A DNA stretch of 64,000 nucleotides from Phoenix dactylifera (Eukaryota; Streptophyta; Magnoliopsida; Arecales; Arecaceae): positions 22,289,674 to 22,353,673 of the forward strand of contig NC_052400.1 in NCBI RefSeq assembly GCF_009389715.1. Direction: 5' to 3'. The position numbers and the translations under genes are program-made. This document shows positions 25,066 to 38,000 of this stretch, in pieces. Every line of letters begins with the position of its first letter. Position 1 is the stretch's first letter. The notes under the pieces were generated by a model, which saw nothing but the letters and a program-made list of their open reading frames with translations, was not told the DNA's origin and did not search any database.

Positions 25066-26095
25066 GTATACATACACGCACACTCCACCTCGCTGCTCCA
25101 GGTAGAGTCCCCAACGCACAGGAGTGTCGTCGACGTTCCAAGGTGGCTGGTATCTACTACAGCAAATCCATTATCCGGAAACACTCGTTTTAGAGAGGGG
25201 ACGCCTAGCCTGTAAAAGACTAGTTTACTTTATAACAAATTGTCTTACAACAGGGTCGACCCAAAATCTTTCCTACGGGGTATGCATCTCGCAAAGTATT
25301 GATGCATCTGCTGACCAAAAAAACAAAAACATTCAATTTCATGCCAAAAGCACGAACGGTTTTAGCTGCCACAACGTACATATTATATTTAATTTTGAAT
25401 ATTGGCTCAAACACATCAAGGGGAACTCGCAGCTAGATTATTAGATTTTCAGTAACTCAAGGCATCAGCCAGCACCAGGAATCCAAACCCAAGCTACAAG
25501 CGTTACTCTCGGAGATCATTCTCACATCACAGAGTGCACGGAGCAAGGGTCGTGGGACCAACCGTTCGAGGCTCGTGATGTTTCCAATCTACCATTGGGG
25601 TAGAGGCTTTTATTTCAGACCAACAAACAGTGGCAAGTTTATTAATAAGAGTACCTCCTCTTCTGGTGGAAGACACAGATAGCAACCTTAAAGGAAAAAC
25701 TACCAGCACCCTGACGAGAGAAAAGGCAGTAGCTAATTGGCTGGTGTGCAGGTAGCTTGCATTCATTTTCTTTTTGAATATTTTCTGAACATATTCGTTA
25801 CTTGATATGAAGCAGTGCATTCGCAGAATGGTAGGGTATTAGAGTAATAAATTGACAGTTTATGTACCACCGGTACCCAACCCATGCCCCTTCTGCCGAG
25901 ATTCCAAGTCCTCACGGCTGCTGCTTTTTCTCACAAATCAGCACATGCCGACTGAGATACGGATCGTGACATCATATCCTGGCGAAAGACATGGAAGATT
26001 CAAGATTGTCACTCCACAAGGCACTTAAAAGCAATTGCAATTCTAACACCTAGAAAATGTCGACGGTACTTGCCTCAAAATTAGTGGAAGGCAGT

Positions 26096-29000
26096 TCACG
26101 CACCATTGCCTCTAGAATAATTGTCGTACGGAGTACGCGGAGGAAAAGAGGGCAGAGAGTGCAATATGAATTTGCGACCACTCCTGAGACCCGATGAAGA
26201 GCCAGACCTACTCTCGTGCGCGCGTTTGTTTGGTGGAGATACCCTCTTCTGTTTGGGAGATCTTGCCATGGCTGCCTTGCGGTTGTCCTTCAAAACCTCG
26301 GGAGTATCATCATCCTCCGGATTGTCATGCACCCCACTGCCAGAATCTGGCTCCACTACCAACCTGCTTTCACCTAATGGAGGTGGCGGAGTTGCTGGTG
26401 AACTGCGCCAACAGAGTGAACCCTCTGATAAGCGAGCACTTCCTTGAAACAACTTTATCTGCAAAATCTTTGGTCTTCTAATTTTCGATGCAACAGAGAC
26501 GCAACGAGCACTTGAAGGATTTGGCCAGGGATTGCACACGTCCGGAAACCCACCCCATCCATGAGAGAATGGTTCCACTTCCACTGCAGATGGACGACAT
26601 TCGGGTTCCTGATAATCGGGGACTAGAGGCAAAGTTTTTTCTCCTGCACGTTCTGATGCATTATTGCTCATCAAATCTACTGGAGGACTTGGAGACCCTC
26701 CATAATATGGTAAACTTGATGCACTGGATTCTCGTGACGCATAATATCTTGCAGGGAAATGAGATCTGGGTACATCACTTCCACTGCACAACAGGTAACA
26801 CGAGGGAAGAACAAAAGCAATCAAGCAGTCCGCCCCATGTTAGTGTAAGAACTAACATAACAGTAGCACGTTATGTTGTACTAAATAAGATTACCTGCTC
26901 TTTCATCAAATGAATCATACCTTTGACCTAGGATTGATGGTGTATCAGGGGAAAGGTGTGACCGACGCTGGTTGGTGCTGACTACTGCTTCCCTCTTGAG
27001 ATCTATGCCTTCGAGTATCGCACAAGATGGATCGCTCTCCCAGCTACCTTCCAACTTTTTATGCTCTATTTCGATGATTTCACCACAACCTGTAATACAA
27101 ACACATTTTTCTTTTGGTGGCTCCACCAGAAAGTATGGGGGAAAAGAGTAGTGATAATTTTAAACGGTATCACAATGTTTTATCCCACAATATTGTCTGC
27201 AAACGCTTCAAACTACTACAGTGAGATTTATTTGAAGATTATTGCAGATAATTTCAGAACAGATTCCTTCTCCATCCATCTGCATAAAACTTTGTTAACA
27301 ACCCAGCTTCCAGCATCTGCCAGATTTTCAAGGCTGCAAAAATTTTTAAATCCTCACCAAAATCTTGCAACTGGTGCATGAAATAAAGCATGCACCTTGT
27401 GTATGCTATCTTCTTCTATCTTTTGTCACAACCATCGAGGCAGAGATAAATATAATATTTCATCAACATAGAATTAAACTTGCAATATCTAGGTTGTATT
27501 ATATGAGGAACATTGTTTTCTTCATAGCCCGCTAAACAATATTATACTAGTCAACATGAAGGTATTCCAGTTGTTAACTTAAGCAAATACATATACAAAG
27601 ACATCACATTTTCCACATATTACAAAGCATGAAAAATAGCTACATTGAATCTTTATTCTCCAAACGTGGTGCAAAAGATTAAGAAAAAAAGATAGACAAG
27701 GAAAAGAAGACGACGACGACAACAAGAAAAATAACTAGAGTGCTGCAACAAATTGTTGACAAAAGCGGAATGTGTTGAAAAAGAAGGGTTGATGTTGAAT
27801 GGACAAAGAAAAAGAAAAAGAAAAAGATGAGAGGAGTGCTATTAGCAGTTGCAGCCCCGGCTAGAGCAGGAAGGGGAATAAGCGGAGAGAGCAGTAGCAC
27901 AAGAAAAAGAAACAGAAGGGAAAGAAAAATTTTTGGAGGTCCAAGCCCCCCCACCCCTCCACAAAGAAAACTTATTTTAATTCATATGTAATAAAAGATC
28001 CTCAAGATAAATTTAAACCTAATCATAATTGAAGAACTAAAGTGAAAAATATTCCTAATTTATTACATTATATGGGTGTGAGTCTTTCACACAGATCATA
28101 CTAAAAAAACTCAATCAAATAAAAGCTCCAATTTAATTCAATATTTCAAATCAAACCAAGAGTTCTAATCAAAATACCAACAGAAAACCCCTCTCTTAAG
28201 TCGGATGCCATCACATCTACAAGTGAGATAAGACCATCCTGACATATGCTACATCATCCCACTCAGTTAAAAAATTAAAAATTACACAAAATAATATCTC
28301 TAAAAGGAAAAAAAAATCAAATATTTGCAACGAATTCTCCCATGTGGAGAAAACTGTAATAACTTGTGATCCAAAAGACACAAGAACTTGCATCTAGTAC
28401 ATTATCCTCTATATATTTACCATCTGCTGGTGAACGATGGCGATATAAACCAATGTCTAGAAATACCTCATCATAAACATCATCCAAAAGACAACCACGA
28501 GATAATAAACAGATTCTTCTAGATTCCTGGGCAAGCGGGTTTATTGGGATAGCTTCAAAAATAAAAAATCATTCTATTGTTGCAATAGACACATGACTCC
28601 GACATAGCATAGAAGAAATCCCTCTGAATCAGCATTATGATAAATGTTCCATGCTTATCACCATTAATTCATCATTATTTAACAGTCCAGCTATAAGAAC
28701 TTAATAACCCATCAATAAATCTATTCACCAAGTCATCATAGGAAACCATTCTTAAAGTAACTTGAATTCAACCAATTTACATTCTCTTGAAAGATACATT
28801 AAGCAAATGCCTAGGTTCATCTCAATTAGTTCAACTGCCCATGGAAAGGCTAGTGTTGTCCATCAGTATTCTTGTGCTGATGTCATCATGAGATTACCAG
28901 ACATAAAGTCCATCTCAAACCTAAAGGATGCTAGCGTTACTCCACAACTGCAAAAACTTCTAATCGAAAAAATATGACGCTGAGGAATCCAACTCCACGA

Positions 29001-32000
29001 CCATTTAAGCACAGGCAACTGAAGTTCATGTGTTGAGTTGGTTTCAGTGATTATCTCATCAATCTGTGATAATCTTCTTTCTATTGACGTTAACATATGG
29101 ACTGATAACACATAATACGCAAGTTTGCCAACCTTAAATTACTTGAACACGCATACCTAACCCAATTAATCTACCCCAGCTCAGCTCAATCAGACCCAAC
29201 CTGAATTTAGCTTAACCTGTAATGCAGTCAATTCAGGTGGGAGGTAAGGTCGTGTTGGATAAGGTTTGGAAGATATAAAGGTTAGGCAGGTTAGCCCTAG
29301 CCTTCAACCCGAACGAACCTGCCCACATTGCAGCCTTACAGAAATAGTTCCCTAGGCTCCAAGTCCGAAAAAATTGACAATAAGACCCTCAATGTTGTAT
29401 GGATTAGATTGCACCATAAAGAGCACCAACTGCATTAGATTAGCATGATGGGGAGGTAAGACTAGACTAAGGTGAGGAAGGACTAGGTCAAAGGCAGCTA
29501 TAAAGTTGTGTAGATTATGAATTAAGTTGTGGAAAACAAACCAAGATGGTACAACCATGTACATTGACACTTGCATATATAGTTCTAAGACCTTGAAAAA
29601 CTGACAACCCTCGGTGTTGTATGGATTAGATCATTTACACCATAAAGAGCGCCAACTGCATTAGATGAGCATGATGAAGAGGTAAAACTAGGATAAGGTT
29701 GGAAAGGAGTATATGAAAGGAAGCTTTAAGTTGTGCAAATTATGAATAAAGTGCGGAAAACAAACCAAGATGGTCCAAGCATGTGTATTGAAACTTTCGG
29801 AGGAATATAGCTCAAGATGACAAAGTATATAGCTCCAAATTGGAATGAATGATGAAGAATTGCAAAGCCATTCAGGAAAGATGGAAGGCTTGACACTACA
29901 GTTAATCAGTTATCATATTTATGCCTTCTTTTTTCTTACAATAACTTCCAGTAATGTAATTTTCAGCTTATCACAAAAAAGTATTCTTTTACATGTGTAA
30001 TATTATATATTATTTGAACCAAATAAAAAATGACAAAATAAATTTGTCGCCACAATAAAGCATTAATCATATCAGAAATTAGCTACAGATGTAAGACATG
30101 TCTTTTGTTTCTCTTGATGCAGTATTTTACCAATAATAGAGTAAGCAAATGACCCAAATGATGCCCTTGTCTTGTCTAGCTACCGTAAAGCTCTCTTATT
30201 TTATCTAGTTTGAGCAGATGTCATAATGGCTGCTGCATGGATTACAAAAGCATCTCTACTTTCAATTTCTGATGCATGAAATGCCGACACTTCCAAAACA
30301 GGCCAACATGAAAGCAATTCTCTTACTATTCCTATTGACATAGTACTCGATATCACATAACAAACATCTGGGAATAAGATTTGAGCAGTTAGGTACCCAC
30401 TGATTTTACTGGAAATCTGGATCAGTTAAACTAACGGCTGTTGCTCTGGTTACAGTACAATGGCTACTTGATTTTAGGAGGCAACACAAAATTAGTTTCA
30501 AGTTCTTACCATCTTTCCTGCCAAACGTATTCTTACAACCTTCACATCGGCATCCAAACGAACAACCAACACCAGCCTTCAGGATAGAAATAATTAGAAA
30601 CAAGTATTATTCAAGATGCATATAAAGAAAAGAACAAATAGCTAAAATTTCATGCAACTGCTCAAGAAACCTGATAGCATTCACAGTATTTTTTCAAGCA
30701 AAGTGACTTCTTGCAACTGCATCCTCTTTTATGTCTGGCTGAGGCTGGTGTCATGTGCTTATTCTCCTGCAGAATGTGACAGCTTTAATGTTATTCGCCA
30801 TGGGAAGGAATGACACATGATGCACAAGCAGGCACAGTAAGGAAGTTCTTACTCCATCATCTTTCAGTGGATTGGTGACCTGCAGGACAACCTTAGGAGC
30901 AAAGGCCAGTGGATTTCGAGATTCTATCTGTTGCCTGGCTGCATGAACAGTATCTTCATGTTCAGATCTGTTAAAGCACTCTTGGCATGCACAAGCTTTG
31001 GTGCAAAGTGTTCCAGCAGCAAAGCAGTCACAGTAGCTGGAAAAATAAGATAAAAAGAAGGCATGAACTTATGACCAGCAAAAAATCATAGATTTATCTC
31101 AATACAAGATTCAAGAAACACTGACAGTTTCAGGCACTTTGATCTCTTACAGTTGCAATGCTTGTGCCCATCATTTTCAGGTGCCCTTTTCCTGGACATC
31201 TCAGGTTCCAAATAACAATGAAACAAGTTATAGGAGTGGGAATTATACCTAGAAGTGGAGAAAAAACAAAATCAAGTGTACCAACATGAACACACTACCT
31301 CTTCTTTCCAGGACATGTTTGAGTTGACTCCATGGAACTGCTAGCACCATCTGAAAGTGGCCTTTTCATATTACAAGAAAGCATGTAGTGATCAATAAAC
31401 TTGGGCTGCAGAGAGCTTTGAAGAGGTTTGGCATCAAGTGGAGGTTGGTAACTAACTGAAGAATTTGGCAGTTTTATTTCCTGATTCTCTAAATTTTGCT
31501 CTTCACTGTTTCCATTGGCAAAATTATTCTCCAAAATCACAGTTAATATAGCTGAATCCTGTCCTTTTAAGCTCGTTGAAGCTAAGTGATTCTTTAACTC
31601 TTGTGAAACCTCACTATTACCCCCCGAGTGTGACTTCTGTCCTCGAAAACTTGTATCATGCATGTTCACATTACAGTTGATTGATCCTGAACTTCCAATG
31701 CTATTTAAATGAAAGCCAACACCAGATGGCTTAGGAGCTCTCGCAGGGAAGCTTCCCTTCTTTTGGCCTGAGCTATCAATCTTAAGTAGCAATCTGCACA
31801 GAAAATTCCCAGAAAAAGATTGAACCGATTGCTTGTTACTGGAGGTTGCAGCCGATTCTGCATAAGAAGCACTTATGGTACCCATGTTCAGAGGAGTTGC
31901 TGGTGACTCTGCATTGGACACATCATTGGTGGAGTTCCTAGAGTTTCCGATGCACACAGCCTCAAATTGAAGATGTTTGCGCGTGCCACGTTGATGTTGT

Positions 32001-35000
32001 GTACCCTCCTACATTGATTATTATAATCATTTAAATGCAATAAAATCTGAAAAGTATAGCAACCGAAAAAATGAATCTAGTACAAATAGCTTTGAAATTC
32101 CCAAGAACTATTGGACCTCACATCTGATGAACTCAGAAAAGATCCTCCTATGCAGTGAAGATAACCCATAAAAAATAAAACTGAACAGCAATGCAAAACT
32201 GAGGATCATATGGTTAAAATTATGAAATGTTAAATCAGTAAATCTGTAACTATTCAAAATCTAATTTGGAATTAAGCAAGTAGATATCAGCATGATGTTT
32301 TTGCTTAAAACATTCTACTGAGAATAAAGTAAAAATTCTCGAATGAGTTGGGTATGCTTGCAAAATTAAATTGCAAAAACAAATAGTCTATTCTACACCA
32401 AGTTCTGTGTCAAGTTGTTACTGTCAGTAGAATAATGGGAAGAACGAAATCATTAAGAAATACGGTCATCATAAACTACTAAAAGTTCAGTTTCAGGCCC
32501 AGCAACTCACAGACCCAAAAAAAAATCTTGAGCCCAAGCCTGAATGTTTTCTGGCCAGGCCTTTAAGATAGCCAGAGCAGGCCAGCCTATTGACACAATA
32601 TGCTTCCTCCTCTCCTTCCCCATACTGGATTCCTAATAAGGGAACAAGATTCCTAACAAAAGAAAGGTTTAAAAAAGTTAAATCTTCTAACTACCAGACA
32701 TGACCCTAGTCCTAGAAAGCATTAAGTGATCCGAACCTAATTATTTCTTATAGAACCGCATCTGTCCTCGCAATAAAATGCAGGGCTGCTATCTCGAAAT
32801 ACTTCAAGAAAGGGAAGGACAATTACAAATTTTATGAAAATGAAGTTGATAAATATATACCGAAAAAGAAGAATAAAGACAATGGTGTCATTGAGTATCT
32901 CTGAACATAGAAGAAAGCATACTAACAGAGAAGCTCTTAACAGGGACAGTCAACTCCAATATGACCCATAGACACAAGAGAAAATACAAATTTATGATTT
33001 TCTTAAATTCTATAATTCAAGTCAAAATAGCATGGCATCAGGAAGGGGTACATTCTCATTTTATGAGGTTCATCAAAAGATTAGTCAAAGGTGTTCACAT
33101 ACTGATTGATAAGGACTGGCTCCAGTTCAAGTCCAAGCGCAATAGAAATTGGGTCAACCTTGCACCTTTGATATTAAACAAATACAAGCTAACAATAAAC
33201 ATGTTTATAATCACAGATTATTCTTTCAAAATTAGGAGGAAAAAAAGTCGCTCAACTAACCCTCAAATTGATTGATTTTTCTGCTAATTTCAAATTATAT
33301 ACCTTCTTATAACTTCCCCACATCCATCATTCCATTTCTTGCTCTCATCATTGTTACTTCGCACAGAAAAAAGGATACCGTGACCTTGAAGACGGACAAG
33401 CCTACTTATTTCAATAACCACCACTCCAAGTTTGTGAGTTTCCTCAAATTATTCCTATACTTTTCCCTTGTCCCTCATTACTTTTTCATATTTTCTAGAT
33501 TATAACCACCACCAGAATTAATCGTGTCAAGCCTGTGCTTTTGAAAGTTATATATATATATATATATATATGAAACCGATAATAAACATGTGGCTATTAC
33601 TAGTTCTTTCAAAATTAGGAGGAAAAAAGAACTACTAATCTAACTCTCAAAATGTTATATACCTTCCACCTTGCACACATCCATCATTCACTTTTCTTGC
33701 TTTGCCTGTTGTCACTTCACATATTAAACAAAAGGCGTCCATGACCCTAAAGGCACCCAAGCCTCACAACTTCAATCACTATCTCTCCAAGTTTGGGAGT
33801 TTCCTCAAACTTCCTATTTATTCTGTACACTCTTCCCATGTCCTTCATTATAATTTCATATGCTCTAGATTATAAGCACCGCTAGAGTCTGAGCATGAGA
33901 TAAGGTAGTTTGGTCAAACTTGAAGGTTGAAATTAAGGATACTTTAAAGGTTGCAAATAAGGACCAGTGCCTAAAATTTTTGGCATCAAGCCAGGTAGAA
34001 GCAAAAGGTCAAACTAAGTCATTGATAGTCCTACACATAATTATCCATTACATATTCTTGTAAGCTAATACTCATGTGTTCCCCTTTTCCTTTCGGTGCA
34101 GGAGACAGGGGGTTGAAATGAACTTCCTATGCAATGAATAACCAAAAGATGCTTTGAGTAAAAGAAAGTACTTATCTTGTTAGAGATCAAGTTCCACGAA
34201 TAAGGTGAAATATTTCATAATATAATAGGCATCATCAACACAAAGCATATGTATAGAACAACAAAGGTGAAATTGGTGACCCTAGACATAGCATTAAATG
34301 GTTCAGACAACATTTCATCAAGTGCTTATAAAATTATCCTTCACAATTTGTGACAAGTCGCACTAAGGCAAGGAAATTCCTTCAAAACTAACAAGAAGCC
34401 GTCAAATATTTCAAACGAAATATTTTGGCATCTACTGAAAAACTCTAAAAAGTATAAGAAAAATTCTAGGCACCGAAGCTCCAAGCATTCATAAACTAAG
34501 AAATTAGCAAGTAAGAATATATACATATATATATATATGCTGTCAAATCATGTGCAGCAACTAATTATATAATGAAGCCTCTCAGAACTCAAGACTTTAT
34601 AAGATGGATGGCAGCTGAACATAGTTTGTCACAGAGAGCCAGCCTATTTATGTTCTGAAAGTCGTTCCATCCCTCTAAGACTGTTGCTTGATATCAACTT
34701 GATTTGAACATTTCATGGCTAAAAATTAAAAGTCTCTAGAAATAAAACCACTGCAACATGGTGTCGAAACTACCCATGATGAGTCAATCCACTCCAATTC
34801 AACATCACACTTTGAATTGTGGGCAGGGTTTATTGTTCCCTTGCCCAAAGTTTGTTCCTGTTTGCAGTTTCATTCCTGCACCAGCTTGTAAGATTCAACT
34901 TCAGCATCTCGTTTGCTCTAATATGTTCATCCAACGATCATGTCCATTCATAACTCCTGATCACCACAAACCCCTCACGTGCAAAGAACTTTAGTCCATG

Positions 35001-38000
35001 GATAAAAAATCTTTATTGAAAGTTTCAAGATGTTTTCTTTTGCCACCATCCATCTTTGCATGATTGGGCTTTAGATCACGTTGTTCCAGGTTAATCTTTG
35101 TTGAAGCAGTTGTTTTGAACATGGAAAGCAAAAGCATTTTATTGGAATGTTTATCATGTACAATTTTACGATTAGCATGACCATAAGCACCTTGTCACTG
35201 GATAAACATCACACCAGCACCCCCTGGCCATCCTCTTGCAACAAATATCAGGAAGTTAGCTAGCTCAATTTATAACTCACAGAAGGTGATATGACTCTGG
35301 ATTGTTTGTCATGATCTAGTAAGCTTGCTAACCAGATACTATTATGTGATATTTACACTGCGCAATTCAAAGTCCAGAGACTGAGGGCTCCTTGAATGCA
35401 TGATAGGACATACATTGCAAAGCTGTATAATGCATGATAGGACATACATTGCAAAGTTGTATAGCAAATTTTGAATATCATGAGCATTTTGTTCCAAAAT
35501 TTACATGAGTATAAAATGGATGAGCATAATTGAATTATATAACCTTATTACGCTAGATTGGAATGAGAGTGCACAAATGTGTTGTAAATGGAAATTTTGC
35601 AGAAAAATACATAAAAGTGTTGATGGCAGATTGAAAGAAGAATATTAGCATGATTTTCAAATGTAAGTATCAAAGACATATCAACAAGGATTTCACCAAA
35701 TAAAAAAGATTTTTTTAATTCAAATAGAATTACACAATAAGGCAAGGATAATGTCCTACTTTACTAGTCTGGTTTGGAAGCTTAAGGCATGCAATATAAG
35801 AGCTCATATGTGCCTCCTAATAATAAGGAAACTGGTTCTCAACAGATACAATGTGCATTGTTCTCGAATCATCAACATGCTTGTCAACTGCCTGAGTGTC
35901 CTGAAGAGTTTCTGGTAGCCATTGAGGGGATGAATCTAGCTCACCCCATTTTCCAGTTTCAGCAAGATCCTTATTAGCATCTTCTGTTCCATTGGGACCC
36001 ATCACTGAAGTGGTAGGGTTTGCCTTATTAAGGTCCACAACATCGCCATCCTTATTCTTTAAGCCAAAACAAGGATAACTTGCCGCATTCTGATCCATTG
36101 ATTTTGGCTCGTGATGGGAGCAAGTAGCTACTATGCATGAATCCAAACCAATATTGACATCAGTAGAAACCAGTCCTGGATGCTCAAGTGATCTCTCATT
36201 AATTTCCTTGGCCTCATCAGCCATTTTCAACTTGCTTTCATTTTGAGCAACAATGCAAGCTGGTTCTTCTCCAGCAGGGCCCTCTTTAGCTTGATGTGAT
36301 GAACCTAAACTTTCAATAGATTTAGTAACCATACATTTCTCGACATTGGAGACATGAATCTCTGCATTGGTTTCCTTGGTGCTTGTAAAATCAGTCTGTA
36401 AAGCTTGAGGAAGATCAGAAGCCTGCTCAGAACACAGATCAGGTAAATCAGAAGAAGTTTAACACTCCATGGAATCAGCTGTACTCTCATTCACCAAAAC
36501 AGATGGAGTAATAGGTTGCAATTGGCGAAAATCCTCCTTGCAACATTTCATTTGTATTTCATTGACACTAGTACAGTCAGCCTGTATTGGTTCAGGCACT
36601 TCGGCAGATTGTTTCGAACAAAGATCCAGTGAACCAGAGGGGTTGTCACAAATTTCCAAAGGATTTGTGAGAAAAGCATCAACACAACTTGAAGGACTGC
36701 TGCAAGGTTGATCCTGGGAGTCACAATCATCGTCACATTCTTTCTGAGTGCAAGGGACAAATTGAAACATCGATGTTGAGATAAATGGTCCATTAATCTG
36801 TGCACTTTCTGAGCATGTTGTGGCATTATAGGCATACACAGGATGAAACTTCTCGGCACCATTCAGGAAGAGATGTTGAGGTCTGGATAAGAACAACAGG
36901 CGTAATAAGACGATTTTAATCATCTAAAACTATTCTGCCTAGATAAGTAACATCTAAAAAGACTGATACCTTTTCAGTTTTCTAGGGTGATTAACATGTG
37001 GCGATGTAAACACAGGTTCTGGGGATGGAAAATTGATATCTCCATAAGCCGGCACACCAAGCTTGGCATTGACTAACGGTATAGGAGACAAATTACTAAC
37101 ATAGCTGGAGAAAGGAAAATCCTAGAACAATATGATAAAGGAAAACCCAGATCAAAAAGGCCGCAAAACAAGGGAAATTCAAATCGCACTTCACCAGCTT
37201 TACTAGCATCACTAAAGGCAATGAAAACTCTAAGGCTCATTTGGTTCACGGGAAGAATTTTTCCAGAAATGTTGTTCCTGAGAAGAAGATTCCTGAAAAT
37301 ATGATGCCTGGAAAAATGGTTTTGGTTGATCATGGCAAAGTTGCAGTTTCCAAATTGGCTTATGTTTAGTTGAACATCTACTTTACTAAAAAAAGTTGGA
37401 TGAAATACCTATTATACCCTTAATAAAGAGAAAGTCCTTACCATGAATTTTGATGGCTTAAGGGTACTTTTGCGCAAAAAAAAAGACCCTAATTTCCAAC
37501 CGGTGGGAAAGTACCTTTGCTATGTCCCCCATAGGTTTTTTTTCTCATAAAACATAGGAATCTTATTTTCACGGTAATGCTACTTTTCCATCTCTCATCC
37601 TTGAAAACTCCAACCAAACAAGAGGCTTTTTTTTCCCTTGACCACACTTTCCTTCCTTCTTTTCCCACGAACCAAATAAGTCCTAAGGAAAATCACCAAC
37701 CGCTGATTTATATAGTCTAAAATTGTGGTCACTATAATTTAATTGTGTATTAAATGCATAAATCGAGACAATTGGAAACTTGCAAAACTTAAAAGAATAT
37801 CTTTTCAGTAAATTGTTGGTGTGTTACAGCAAACTGCAAATTTTCAAACTAATAAATAGCAGTTTTATGTATCAATGACCACTAACCGGAACCCAGAGCT
37901 ACAAACTGAAACAATGAAGGGAGCAAGATCTCCAGACAAGCCACAACCACTCTCAAAGCACATTTGTTAAAGAGAACATAAAATAGTAACTATTTTGAGA

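Larger units (their letters stand above)
24082..26095. other. Convergent intergenic region between thioesterase and CXC gene
   Basis: The 3' ends of two convergent genes face each other here. It includes the thioesterase 3' UTR (TTTGATTTTGGATAAT and following), two microsatellites and otherwise unremarkable sequence. I see no supported gene. Confidence 0.6.

Noticed and set aside
24827..25193. Open frames rich in Ile-Tyr and Thr-His
   Set aside because: They are translations of the TA/CA microsatellite.
26488..26913. Plus-strand open frame of 141 codons opposite the CXC C-terminal exons
   Set aside because: It is antisense to well-supported exons and shows no domain.
31780..31960. A possible extra intron in CXC exon 4 (acceptor-like TTTTCTGTGCAG)
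   Set aside because: The exon is open throughout, its phase already fits both neighbours, and no matching donor of good quality was found.
36305..36490. Alternative minus-strand frame bridging the CXC stop
   Set aside because: It is out of frame with both flanking coding segments and has no family-like composition.
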